Positions 1 through 9,028 are shown, counted from the first letter of the stretch. The stretch: DNA of 12,881 nt from Rhodoferax sp. (GCA_020048255.1 JAIFMR010000075.1:1-12881); one strand, 5' to 3'. The notes: a model not told the origin generated them from the sequence alone. Numbers and translations: made by a program.

Positions 1-154
1 CCAGAAGCTGCGCGGCGGCGCGCCGGTCAAGCCGGTGCCGTGGCAAGCCAAGCCGGCCTCGGGCGCATCCTCAGCAGCGCCTGGAGCACCCACGGCCTCA
101 GCGCCAACCGCGCCTGCGTCGGCCGCCTCCACGCCCGCCAGCGCCGTACGTTAA
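1..154 (+). CDS. RND efflux periplasmic adaptor (membrane fusion protein), C-terminal end only
   Basis: This is the last 50 codons of a gene entering from the left; the reading frame starts at base 2 and ends at TAA 152-154. The first residues, QKLRGGAPVKPVPW, match the end of AcrA/MexA-type adaptors (typically 'GLQKVRxGxxVKP'). An Ala/Pro/Ser-rich low-complexity tail ending in Ala-Val-Arg follows. The family bridges the inner-membrane RND pump and the outer-membrane channel in the periplasm. The pump gene starts 9 bases after this stop, and an AAGGA ribosome-binding site (153-157) overlaps the stop codon, so the genes form one operon. The call rests on a short segment plus context. Confidence 0.8.
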   Translation, partial: QKLRGGAPVKPVPWQAKPASGASSAAPGAPTASAPTAPASAASTPASAVR

Positions 155-163
155 GGACTGACC

Positions 164-3100
164 ATGGCGAAATTTTTCATTGACCGGCCCATCTTTGCGT
201 GGGTCATTGCCCTGTTCATCATGGTGATGGGCGCGGTATCCATCACCCAGTTGCCGATTGCGCAGTACCCCCCGGTGGCACCACCGTCCATCGTCATTTC
301 CGCCACTTACCCCGGTGCCTCGGCGCAAACACTGGAAGACAGTGTGTTGTCCATCGTCGAGCAGGAGATGAACGGCTCACCCGGCCTGATTTATATCGAA
401 TCGGTGGCGCAAGCCAATGGCACGGGCTCGATCACCCTGAGCTTTCAGCCTGGCACCAACCCGGACCTGGCGCAGGTGGATGTGCAAAACCGCCTGAGCC
501 GCGCCTCCCCTCGCCTGCCTTCAGCAGTCACGCAGCAAGGGGTGCGCGTGGACAAGGCGCGCAGCAACTTCCTGCTGTTTGCCATTCTCTCAAGTGACGA
601 CCCCAAGCTCACCCCCGTGGCCTTGGGCGACTACGCGTCACGCTCCATCGTGCCCGAACTCCAGCGCCTGCCCGGCGTCGGCCAGGTGCAATTGTTTGGC
701 ACCGAGCGCGCCATGCGCATCTGGATCGACCCGGCCAAGCTGCAGGGCTATAACCTGTCAGCCAGCGACGTGACCAATGCCATCCGCGCGCAAAACGCCC
801 AGGTCTCGGCTGGTGAAATCGGCAGCCTGCCCAATGTGGTGGGCCAAGGTATTGCGGCCACGGTGGTGGTCAACGGGCAACTCAGCAGCGTGGCCCAGTT
901 TGGCAACGTGGTGTTGCGCGCCAACACCGATGGCTCCAGTGTTCGCCTCAAAGACGTGGCGCGCATCGAGCTCGACGCCCAGACTTACGCCACCTCGGCC
1001 CGGCTCAACGGCAAACCGTCCACCGGCGTGGGCTTGCAACTCTCGCCCAGTGGCAATGCCCTGGCGACTGCCAAGGCAGTGCGGGAACGTATGACCGAAC
1101 TCGAAAAGTTCTTCCCCAAGGGCATGACCTGGGCGATTCCCTACGACAGTTCGCGTTTCATTGAAACCTCGCTGAGCCAGGTGGCCGAAACCTTGGTCGA
1201 GGCCATCGTGCTGGTGTTTTTGGTGATGTTCTTGTTCTTGCAGGACTGGCGCTACACCCTGATTCCCACGCTGGTGGTCCCGGTGGCCTTGCTAGGCACT
1301 TTTGCCACGCTGCTGGCCCTGGGTTTCTCCATCAACGTGCTGACCATGTTTGCCATGGTGCTGGTGATCGGCATCGTGGTGGACGACGCGATTGTGGTGG
1401 TGGAGAACGTCGAACGCATCATGAGTGAAGAGGGCTTGTCACCACTGGATGCCACGCGCAAGGCCATGGGACAAATCTCTGGCGCCATCATTGGTGTGAC
1501 GGTGGTGCTGATTTCGGTGTTTGTGCCCCTGGCGTTTTTCAGTGGCTCCATTGGCAACATCTACCGCCAGTTCGCCACCGTGATGGGCACCGCCATCGCG
1601 TTCTCGGCCTTTCTTGCCTTGTCACTCACACCGGCGCTCTGCGCCAGCCTGCTCAAACCGGTGGAAGCCGGTCACCACCATGCCAAGACGGGGTTTTTTG
1701 GCTGGTTCAACCGCGGCTTTTCCAGAACCGCCAAAGCCTACGAAGGCGGCGTAGCCAAACTGCTGCCGCGTGCCGCGCGTTATTTGGTGATTTACCTGGC
1801 CATCGTCGCGGGTGCGGCCTGGATGTACCAGCGCTTGCCCACCTCGTTTTTACCTAACGAAGACCAGGGCACGATGCTGGTCAACGTACAGCTGCCCCCC
1901 GGTGCCACGCGGGACCGTACCTTGGCAGTGATGCAGCAGGTCGAAGGTTTCATCCTCAAACAGCCCGAAGTGCAAGGTATGGTCAGTGTGCTGGGCTTTA
2001 GCTTTTCCGGCCAGGGACAAAACGCTGCGCTGGCCTTTGTCACACTCAAAGACTGGTCTGAACGCCCAGGGCCAGGCAGCTCGGCGCAAGCCCTGGCCGG
2101 GCGCGCCTTTGGTGCGCTGTCAGGCATCCGTGATGCGTTCATCTTCCCCTTGAGTCCGCCCCCGATCCCGGAACTGGGTGCATCGTCTGGCTTCAGCTTC
2201 CGGCTGCAAGACCGTGCCAGTTTGGGTCATGACGCGCTGCTGGCCGCTCGCAACCAGTTGCTGGGCATGGCCGGCAAAAGCAAGGTGCTGACTCAGGTGC
2301 GCCCTGACGGCCTGGAAGACGCACCGCAGCTGCAACTTGACATCGACCGCGACAAGGCGGCGGCTCTGGGAGTCGGCTTTGACGCCATCAACGCCACCAT
2401 CTCGACCGCGCTGGGTTCCAGTTATGCCAACGACTTCCCCAACGCGGGTCGACTGCAACGCGTGGTGGTGCAGGCCGATGCGCCAGCCCGCATGCAGCCC
2501 GATGACTTGCTCAAACTGTTTGTCGCCAACAACAAGGGCCAAATGGTGCCGCTGAGTGCCTTTGCCAGCACCCGCTGGGTGACGGGTGCCATGCAGACGG
2601 TGCGCTACAACGGTTATCCGGCCATGCGCATCAGTGGCAGCGCCGCACCCGGTTTCAGCACCGGTGCTGCGCTGGCCGAGATGGAACAGCTCGCCAGCCA
2701 GTTGCCACCAGGCTTTGGTTTTGAGTGGACTGGCACATCGCGTGAAGAGAAGCTGGCTGGGTCACAGGCCATGGTGCTGTACGGCTTTGCGATTCTGGCG
2801 GTGTTCTTGTGCCTGGCGGCCTTGTATGAAAGCTGGAGCATTCCGCTGTCGGTGATCTTGGTGGTGCCGCTAGGGGTGCTCGGTGTGATTGTGGCCACGC
2901 TGCTGCGCAGCTATTCCAACGACGTTTACTTCCAGGTGGGCTTGATCACCATCATCGGTCTGTCCAGGCAAAAGCATTGTCAGCGCCGCGCTGGAAGCCG
3001 CGCACATGCGGTTTCGGCCGATTTTGATGACTTCCTTGGCCTTCACACTGGGCGTCTTGCCCTTGGCACTGTCCTCGGGGGCCGGCTCGGCCAGCCAGCG

Positions 3101-3269
3101 CGCGATTGGCACCGGCGTGATTGGCGGCATCCTGACCGGCACCACGCTGGCCGTGGTGTTTGTGCCGATCTTTTTTGTGGTGGTGCGCAGCTTGTTCCAA
3201 GACAGTGAGCGGCAACATCAGGTTCACGCCGAACAAGCCGCCCACATGGGAGTGCACTCACATGAATAA
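164..3269 (+). pseudogene. AcrB/HAE1-type RND efflux pump permease, disrupted by an internal frameshifting deletion
   Basis: This is a proton-driven multidrug pump subunit of the inner membrane. From ATG 164 (AAGGA 7 bases upstream) the protein reads as a normal HAE1 permease: N-terminal helix, porter loops (PPVAPPSIVISATYPGA), and helix 4 with the proton-relay pair Asp407-Asp408 at AcrB numbering. It continues to residue 934, ending LITIIGLS at base 2965. The frame then changes. In the +1 frame the family sequence resumes at 2967 (GKSIVSAALEAAHMRFRPIL) and runs to TAA 3267-3269. Against AcrB about 18 residues (53 bases) are missing, including the Lys940 equivalent in helix 10. As written, translation continues for 80 foreign residues and stops at 3208, giving 1014 aa without the last helices. 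The pump is probably inactive; an assembly or sequencing error is the alternative. Confidence 0.88.
2965..2966 (+). other. Deletion and frameshift junction in the RND pump gene
   Basis: Bases up to 2965 encode Gly-Leu-Ser in frame with the start codon. From 2967 the frame one base later encodes Gly-Lys-Ser-Ile-Val, which in AcrB relatives lies about 18 residues downstream. The net missing length of 53 is inferred from AcrB spacing and agrees with the observed +1 frame change. No insertion-sequence end or target duplication is seen at the junction. AGGCAAAAGC follows it, and the expected lost segment (Ala-Lys-Asn codons) would begin with a similar GCCAAAA, so a short-homology slippage deletion is plausible. 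Confidence 0.8.
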
Positions 3270-4647
3270 GTTGTCTCTGATCGCCCTGGCCTGTGCCAGC
3301 CTGTTGTCGGCCTGCTCGTTGATGCCCACCTACGAGCGCCCACCCGCCCCGATCGCCACCCAATGGCCCGGCATGGCTGTTGACAAAAATGCATCTATTG
3401 ATAGCAACGTGCGCAATATGGACAAGGGCTGGAAGGATTTTTACACCGATGCCACCTTGCAGGAACTGGTGACCATCGCCCTGGCCAACAACCGCGATTT
3501 GCGTGTGGCCATGCTCAACATTGATCTGGCGCGCGCGCAACTCGGTTTGCGACGCGCCGATCAGTTCCCCACCGTCAACGCGGCGGTGACAGGCTCGCGC
3601 ACCCCCAACAGCAGCGGCGCCATCAACAGCGCCTACGCCGGTGGCCTGACCGTCACCGCGTACGAGCTCGATTTCTTTGGCCGGGTCGCCAGTTTGAAAG
3701 AGCAAGCCTTGGCACAATACTTGGCCACACAGGAGGCCAGCCAAACTGCGCAGATCAGCCTGATGGCCGCCGTGGCACAAAGCTGGCTGAGCCTGCTGGC
3801 CGACGAAGCCCTGCTGTCGGCGTCACAGCAAACGCTGGCCAGTCGAGCTGAGTCGCTAAGGCTGGTTGATTTGAAACAACGCCATGGCGCGGCATCTGAT
3901 CTGGACCTGCGCCTGACGCAAACCCTGCTCGAAAGTGCCCGCGCCACAATGGCCCAGCAACAACGCCAGCGCGCCTTGAACGAAAACGCCCTGACCCTGC
4001 TGTTGGGCCAGCCGGTTCCCGCATCGGCGCGCGCGCAACTCACAGGCACCCCGCTGGACAGCCTGCGTTTTGCCGATTGGCCAGCAGGTTTGCCCTCCGA
4101 GTTGTTGACGCGCCGCCCGGACATCCGCCAAGCCGAGCAATTGCTGATTGCCAGCAACGCCAACATCGGCGCAGCCCGGGCCGCGTTTTTCCCGCGCATC
4201 AGCCTGACTGCCGGCGTCGGTTCGGCCAGTTCAGAGCTTTCAGCGCTGTTCCAAAACGGCACCTGGGGCTGGACGCTGGCGCCCCAGTTGCTGCTGCCCA
4301 TTTTTGACGCAGGCCGCAACCAGGCGAATCTGGAGGCCAGCCAAACCACACGCGCCATGGCCTTGGCGCAATACGAGAAAGCCATTCAAACCGCTTTCAA
4401 AGAGGTGGCCGACGCCCTGGCCGGACGCGACACCCTGGCACAGCAACTTCAGGCCAGCCAGGCCTTGCTGCAAGCCGAATCCGAACGCACCCGGCTGACC
4501 CAACTGCGCTTTGACAACGGTGCGGCCAGCCAGCTCGATTGGCTCGATGCCCAGCGTTCTCTGGTGGTGGCGCGCCAAGCGCTGGTGCTGACTCGCCTGG
4601 CGTTTTTACAAAACCAGATCACGCTCTATAAAACACTGGGCGGTTAA
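3262..4647 (+). CDS. RND efflux outer-membrane channel lipoprotein (NodT/OprM family)
   Basis: This 461-aa protein is the TolC-like outer-membrane factor that should receive substrates from the adjacent adaptor and pump. ATG 3262 is chosen because it gives a lipoprotein signal peptide: positively charged start, hydrophobic stretch, lipobox Leu15-Ser-Ala-Cys18. GGGAG (3248-3252) lies 9 bases upstream. The start overlaps the pump's restored-frame stop (ATGAATAA), a layout typical of translational coupling. Two OEP repeats follow, roughly residues 60-250 and 270-455. The segment GWKDFYTDATLQELVTIALA and the later LLTRRPDIRQAEQLL are family signatures, as is the C-terminal SQLDWLDAQRSLV region. 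Length is normal for the family. A TTG start at 3160 would give an N-terminal extension and bury the signal peptide, so it is rejected. The gene looks intact although its pump is not. Confidence 0.92.
   Translation: MNKLSLIALACASLLSACSLMPTYERPPAPIATQWPGMAVDKNASIDSNVRNMDKGWKDFYTDATLQELVTIALANNRDLRVAMLNIDLARAQLGLRRADQFPTVNAAVTGSRTPNSSGAINSAYAGGLTVTAYELDFFGRVASLKEQALAQYLATQEASQTAQISLMAAVAQSWLSLLADEALLSASQQTLASRAESLRLVDLKQRHGAASDLDLRLTQTLLESARATMAQQQRQRALNENALTLLLGQPVPASARAQLTGTPLDSLRFADWPAGLPSELLTRRPDIRQAEQLLIASNANIGAARAAFFPRISLTAGVGSASSELSALFQNGTWGWTLAPQLLLPIFDAGRNQANLEASQTTRAMALAQYEKAIQTAFKEVADALAGRDTLAQQLQASQALLQAESERTRLTQLRFDNGAASQLDWLDAQRSLVVARQALVLTRLAFLQNQITLYKTLGG
3384..3437 (+). repeat. 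Possible diverged copy of a short dispersed repeat inside the channel gene
   Basis: The segment has ATAGC (3401-3405), then 5 bases, GCGCA (3411-3415), then 6 bases, ACAAGGGCT (3422-3430). This spacing and word set match the copy at 10776-10828 exactly. The 3' flank (GGA then GATTTTTA-like) also resembles the copy at 9029-9085. It lies in the variable linker after the lipobox (VDKNASIDSNVRN). The ACAAGGGCTGG part encodes Asp-Lys-Gly-Trp, where Gly-Trp is conserved in this protein family, so part of the match may be chance. Confidence 0.35.
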
Positions 4648-4715
4648 GCCCCTGGCAGGGGTATAGTCTTTCGTTGCCAGTACCCGCTGGCAAACACTGC
4701 GAGACCTGCCCGCAA

Positions 4716-7700
4716 ATGCTCAGTTTCCAGCATTTTTTTATCAGCCCACCTGAGAGCAGCTTGCTGTTTGAAGGTTTCTATGACCCGGTGCTGGTGGCTC
4801 TGTCGGTCATAATCGCTATTTGTGCGTCTTATGCGGCGTTGCAGGTTTCGCAGCATGTGGCCACCAGCCGGGCCCGCCTGGACCGGCAAAGCTGGATTGC
4901 CGTGGGGGGCTTGTGTCTTGGATTTGGCATTTGGGCCATGCATTTTGTTGGCATGCTGGCTTTCAGCCTGCCCTGCGCCACCAACTACGACACCCGGCTG
5001 ACCCTGTTGTCCACCCTGCCGGGCATCATTGCCAGTATTCTGGCAGTGAAGACCATCAGCCAGCCCACACTCAGCGCGCGCCAAATGGCCAACGCCGGAC
5101 TGCTCATCGGTGCCGGTGTCGGCACCATGCATTACACCGGCATGGCCGCCATGCGCATCAATGGCCTGATTTTGTATGACGCCCAGTTGTTTGCACTGTC
5201 GATCGTGGTCGCCGTGGCCCTGGCGTTTTTGGCACTCTGGGTCAAATCCTGGTTGCAGGCCACACGCGGCAAAAGCACGGTCTGGATCACTTTCACCAGT
5301 GCGGGCGTGTTGGGCCTGGCCTTGTCGGGCATGCACTACATCGCCATGCTGTCGGCCTATTTTGTGCGTGACGATGACCGGGTGGTGAATGCCGGTATCG
5401 AACCCAACTTTCTGGCTGTGATCGTTTTAACCGTTTCTGCGCTGATCATTCTCACCACGGTGGTGGTCACGTACCTGGAACTCCCCAGTCTGGTATCCCT
5501 CCGGCGGTCTTACAAAATAGTGGCTGCCCTGATGCTGGGCTGGATCGCCATCGCATGGGTGGGTGCGGACAACTACTACCGCCGACTCGCTGAGGACTTT
5601 TACAGCAAAGAATCCGCTCTGGCGGCGCAACAGATTGATCATGTTGCCAACAATCTGCAGCAAAGCCTGCGCACGCTGCGGGGCATTCCGACGGTGGTGG
5701 CCAAAGACTCCATGACGCATCGCGCGCTGCAGCAGTTTGGTCCCGGTGCCAAACCCGCTGCCATGAGTCAGCCACAGCGACAGGCGCTTTGGAGCAAAGA
5801 CGCCGCGCTGGCCGAGAGCAGCCGCGCACTGGCCACCCTGGCCGCCGATTTGGCAGCAGACGCGATCTGGATCACGAATGCTGCCGGAGACTGCATCGCA
5901 GCGAGCAACAGCCAGGACGCTGACAGCTTTGTGGGTGCCAACTTTGCCAGCCGTGACTATTTCCGCATGGCGCGTGAAGGCCAACGCGGACAGCAATATG
6001 CGGTGGGCAGTGTCAGCGGCAAGGCTGGGCTGTATTACTCCGACGCGGTGCGCCAAGCTGGGCAATTTGTCGGCGTCGTCACCGTCAAACGCAACATCAG
6101 CCACTTGGCCGACTGGATGAACCTGCATCATGCTTTTTTGGTGGATGCCAACGGTGTCGTGATACTTGCCGGCGAAAAAGACTGGGACGCCCACGCTCTG
6201 GCGCAGGCTGCCGTCTTCCATATGACGCCACAAAACCAGCTTCTGCAATACAAAAGAGGCAACTTTGAGGTCCTGCCCATCAGCCGTTGGTCGGGTAACT
6301 CAGGCCACCAGCAGGCCGTGCTGCTGGGTAGCAACCCGGTGCCGCGACTGCTGTCGACACAAGCGCTCCAGGACCACCACATGACGGTGTACATTGCTCG
6401 CCCGCTTGAAACCCTCAGCAGATACCAGGCCGATCGCGCCTGGTTGTTCTTTCTGATGGCGGCTTCGGGCACGCTGCTGATTGTTGCAGCCTCTGCCGTG
6501 GTGGTGCATTTGCTCGAGTCCCAAAGGATGGACGCCAAGAATCGCGTGGCTGCCACCGCTTTTGAGACCCACCAAGGCATGCTCATCACCGATGCCCAAG
6601 CCAATATTCTTCAGGTCAACAAAGCTTTCACCGAGATCACCGGCTACAGTTCCGCCGAAGCCATTGGCCAAAACCCGCGACTGCTGCATTCGGGCCGGCA
6701 CGATGGCGCCTTTTATGAGGCCATGTGGGACACCATCGGCCGCACGGGCAGTTGGCAAGGTGAAATCTGGAGCCAACGTAAAAATGGCGAGATTTACCCC
6801 GAATCGCTCATCATCACGGCCGTGAAAGACGCAGACGGCACCGTCACCCACTATGTGGGCACCATGAGCGACATCACGCAACGCAAGCAGGCCGAAAGCG
6901 AAATCAACCACCTGGCGTTTTACGACCCCCTGACCAGCTTGCCCAACCGGCGCCTGCTGATTGACAGGCTGCAACAGGCCATGGCCGCGAGCGCCCGGTC
7001 TGCCAAGTGCTGCGCCCTGCTGTTCATTGACCTGGACAATTTCAAAAACCTCAACGACAACCGCGGGCACCAGATTGGCGACATGTTGCTGCAACAAGTG
7101 TCCCACCGGCTGTTGTCCTGCATGCGTGAAGGCGACACCACAGCCCGCCTGGGGGGTGACGAGTTTGTGGTGATGCTGGAAGACATGAGCCCCCAGATGG
7201 AAGAGGCGGCAGCGCGCGCCAGAACCGTGGGTGAAAAAATTCTGCTGATCCTGAACCAACCCTACCAGCTGGCGGGTTTCACACACCACAGTACGCCAAG
7301 CATCGGCATCACCCTGTTCTCAGGGCACCACGACACGGTTGACGACTTGCTCAAACGAGCGGACATGGCCATGTACGAAGCCAAAGCGGCGGGGCGCAAC
7401 ACACTGCGCTTTTTTGACCCCCGCATGCAAGCCGTGGTGTCAGCACGTGCCGCACTGGAAAACGATTTGCGCGAGGCCATTGATCAGCGCCAGTTCCTGC
7501 TGCACTACCAGGCCCAGGTCAACCACAACGGGCACACCACCGGGTCCGAGGTCTTGGTGCGCTGGTCTCATCCTCAGAGAGGAACCGTTTCGCCCGCAGA
7601 ATTTATTCCTTTGGCCGAAGAATCCGGCTTGATTTTGCCGCTGGGCCGCTGGATCACCGAGACCGCTTGCGCACAGTTGGCGGTCTGGTCCCGGCAGCCC

Positions 7701-8231
7701 GACATGGCGGACCTGACCGTTTCGGTCAATGTCAGTGCGCGCCAGTTCCGCCAGGCTGATTTTGTTCAGGAGGTCCTCGAGGCTCTTGAAAAGACCGGCG
7801 CCAATCCGCATCGGCTCAAACTCGAGCTCACCGAGAGCCTGTTGGTCAATGACGTGGAAGACATCATTGCCAAGATGACCGCCCTCAAGGCGCATGGCGT
7901 GGGCTTTTCTCTGGACGACTTTGGCACCGGCTACTCGTCTTTGTCTTACCTGAAGCGATTGCCCCTGGATCAACTCAAAATTGACCAAGGCTTTGTGAGA
8001 AACATTCTGACCGATGGCAACGATGCCGCCATCGCCAAAATGGTGGTCGCCCTGGCACAAAGCCTGGGGCTCACGGTGATTGCCGAAGGGGTGGAGCAGC
8101 CCGAGCAACGAGAATTTTTGCTGGCATTGGGTTGTTATCACTATCAAGGGTATTTGTTTGGCAAACCCATGGCGCTGGCGGAGTTCGAGAAAACCTGTCC
8201 CAGGTCTTTGCCAACCACCCACGCGGTTTAA
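4716..8231 (+). CDS. Membrane MHYT-Cache-PAS-GGDEF-EAL cyclic-di-GMP signalling protein
   Basis: This 1171-aa membrane protein makes and/or degrades cyclic-di-GMP. The N-terminal seven-helix MHYT sensor has its three motifs at Met75-His76 (MHFV), Met138-His139 (MHYT) and Met206-His207 (MHYI); this type is proposed to bind copper and sense gases. A helix near 268-286, a periplasmic stretch to about 565 with a Cache-like core (ASRDYFRMAREG), and a helix near 575-598 follow. Next come PAS (about 611-728), GGDEF (about 730-895; GGDEF at 813-817, I-site RxxD at 804-807) and EAL (about 905-1160; the signature reads EVL at 945-947, with DDFGTGYSS from 1067 and Glu1124). All catalytic motifs look intact, so either activity is possible. 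ATG 4716 has no clear Shine-Dalgarno; TTG 4674 would add 14 residues. The 68-base gap before it shows no convincing terminator, so co-transcription with the efflux genes is possible. Confidence 0.93.
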   Translation: MLSFQHFFISPPESSLLFEGFYDPVLVALSVIIAICASYAALQVSQHVATSRARLDRQSWIAVGGLCLGFGIWAMHFVGMLAFSLPCATNYDTRLTLLSTLPGIIASILAVKTISQPTLSARQMANAGLLIGAGVGTMHYTGMAAMRINGLILYDAQLFALSIVVAVALAFLALWVKSWLQATRGKSTVWITFTSAGVLGLALSGMHYIAMLSAYFVRDDDRVVNAGIEPNFLAVIVLTVSALIILTTVVVTYLELPSLVSLRRSYKIVAALMLGWIAIAWVGADNYYRRLAEDFYSKESALAAQQIDHVANNLQQSLRTLRGIPTVVAKDSMTHRALQQFGPGAKPAAMSQPQRQALWSKDAALAESSRALATLAADLAADAIWITNAAGDCIAASNSQDADSFVGANFASRDYFRMAREGQRGQQYAVGSVSGKAGLYYSDAVRQAGQFVGVVTVKRNISHLADWMNLHHAFLVDANGVVILAGEKDWDAHALAQAAVFHMTPQNQLLQYKRGNFEVLPISRWSGNSGHQQAVLLGSNPVPRLLSTQALQDHHMTVYIARPLETLSRYQADRAWLFFLMAASGTLLIVAASAVVVHLLESQRMDAKNRVAATAFETHQGMLITDAQANILQVNKAFTEITGYSSAEAIGQNPRLLHSGRHDGAFYEAMWDTIGRTGSWQGEIWSQRKNGEIYPESLIITAVKDADGTVTHYVGTMSDITQRKQAESEINHLAFYDPLTSLPNRRLLIDRLQQAMAASARSAKCCALLFIDLDNFKNLNDNRGHQIGDMLLQQVSHRLLSCMREGDTTARLGGDEFVVMLEDMSPQMEEAAARARTVGEKILLILNQPYQLAGFTHHSTPSIGITLFSGHHDTVDDLLKRADMAMYEAKAAGRNTLRFFDPRMQAVVSARAALENDLREAIDQRQFLLHYQAQVNHNGHTTGSEVLVRWSHPQRGTVSPAEFIPLAEESGLILPLGRWITETACAQLAVWSRQPDMADLTVSVNVSARQFRQADFVQEVLEALEKTGANPHRLKLELTESLLVNDVEDIIAKMTALKAHGVGFSLDDFGTGYSSLSYLKRLPLDQLKIDQGFVRNILTDGNDAAIAKMVVALAQSLGLTVIAEGVEQPEQREFLLALGCYHYQGYLFGKPMALAEFEKTCPRSLPTTHAV

Positions 8232-8284
8232 ACCGGTGGGCTGGTGCCTCGATGCATCCGGCTTGATTCTTGCGTCATCACATC

Positions 8285-8911
8285 ATGAATCAGGCGCTTC
8301 GAATTGTTGTCATTACCCCCGACCTCGACCCTGCGATGTCAGCGGACACTTACGAGCAGGAGCAGGCAGAGCGCTCACGCAGCCTGCGTATTGGTCTGCT
8401 GGAAAACGGTTTCAATCTGGTGGCCAGTTTGCCCGCCGATGTGTTTTTGGCTGAGCGCATTGCGCAGCTGCAACCTGACATGATCATTGTGGACGCTGAA
8501 AGTGACGCGCGTGATGCACTTGAACACGTTGTGGTGGCAACGCGCGACGAACGTCGCCCGATAGTCATGTTCACCAATGACCACGACAGCGCCAACGCCC
8601 GCGCCGCAGTGGCCGCCGGAGTTTCCGCCTATATCGTGGCTGGTTTGCAACCCGAACGTATCCGCCCGATTTTGGACGTGGCGCTGGCACGTTTTGAGCA
8701 CGAGCAGTCTTTGCTGGCGGAGCTGGCCGAAGCCAAATCTGAACTCAAAGACCGCAAAGTCATCGACCGCGCCAAGGGCTTGCTGATGCAACGCCAGCAG
8801 CTCACCGAAGAAGCCGCCTACGCCAGGCTGCGCAAGACGGCCATGGACAAGAACCTCAAGCTGGTGGATCTGGCGCAACGCATGCTTGATGCTGTGGACT
8901 TGCTGGGCTGA
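8285..8911 (+). CDS. nasT: NasT-like ANTAR-domain transcription antiterminator of nitrate assimilation
   Basis: This 208-aa cytoplasmic RNA-binding regulator has a degenerate receiver domain (about 1-135) and a C-terminal ANTAR domain (about 147-205; core AKGLLMQRQQLTEEAAYARL). The receiver keeps the phospho-acceptor position Asp70 (IIVDAESDARD) and Thr97. The loop after the first strand is long (TPDLDPAMSADTYEQEQ), and the usual receiver Lys is absent (YIVAGL), as in other NasT proteins, which respond to the nitrate sensor NasS rather than to a kinase. NasT frees target operons by binding paired hexaloop hairpins in their leader RNA, and such hairpins lie just downstream, before nrtA. No NasS gene is in this window. 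ATG 8285 is chosen although no strong Shine-Dalgarno precedes it; a TTG at 8270 adds only 5 residues. The 53-base gap before it shows nothing notable. Confidence 0.9.
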   Translation: MNQALRIVVITPDLDPAMSADTYEQEQAERSRSLRIGLLENGFNLVASLPADVFLAERIAQLQPDMIIVDAESDARDALEHVVVATRDERRPIVMFTNDHDSANARAAVAAGVSAYIVAGLQPERIRPILDVALARFEHEQSLLAELAEAKSELKDRKVIDRAKGLLMQRQQLTEEAAYARLRKTAMDKNLKLVDLAQRMLDAVDLLG

Positions 8912-8932
8912 TTGCCCGCTACGCACCGCAAA

Positions 8933-8989
8933 AGCACACTGACCGGTGCACAACCGAGTGCATTCAGCCTATTTTGGTGCAGTGCACCA
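8933..8989. promoter_or_regulatory. Cluster of GTGCA/TGCAC dyads, possible NtrC enhancer for the nrt operon
   Basis: Four half-sites lie close together: AGCAC 8933-8937, overlapping GGTGCAC 8945-8951, GTGCA 8958-8962, and the perfect 15-base palindrome TGGTGCAGTGCACCA (8975-8989). NtrC sites are built from TGCACCA and TGGTGCA arms, usually 17 bp overall, and lie 100-200 bp upstream of sigma-54 promoters. This cluster is about 140-195 bp upstream of the sigma-54 promoter at 9126. Two dyads have the right arm order but are one base too long (AGCAC to GTGCA) or too short (TGCAC to GTGCA), and the perfect palindrome has the arms reversed. The activator identity is therefore an inference. Confidence 0.4.
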
Positions 8990-9028
8990 TACCACTACGA
9001 TTCATCATTCATCCTCATTTCTCATATA

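Noticed and set aside
2940..3010. Programmed ribosomal frameshift in the RND gene
   Set aside because: A frame change alone would not restore the protein, because about 18 conserved residues are physically absent, including an essential lysine. A deletion or assembly error explains it better.
3160..3261. Upstream TTG start for the channel protein
   Set aside because: It would place 34 pump-overlapping residues before a canonical lipoprotein signal peptide; ATG 3262 has a better ribosome-binding site.
4649..4667. CCCCTG/CAGGGG inverted repeat plus TATAGT as a terminator or promoter after the channel gene
   Set aside because: The full stem would leave a one-base loop, there is no T-run, and no -35 element lies at the proper distance from TATAGT.
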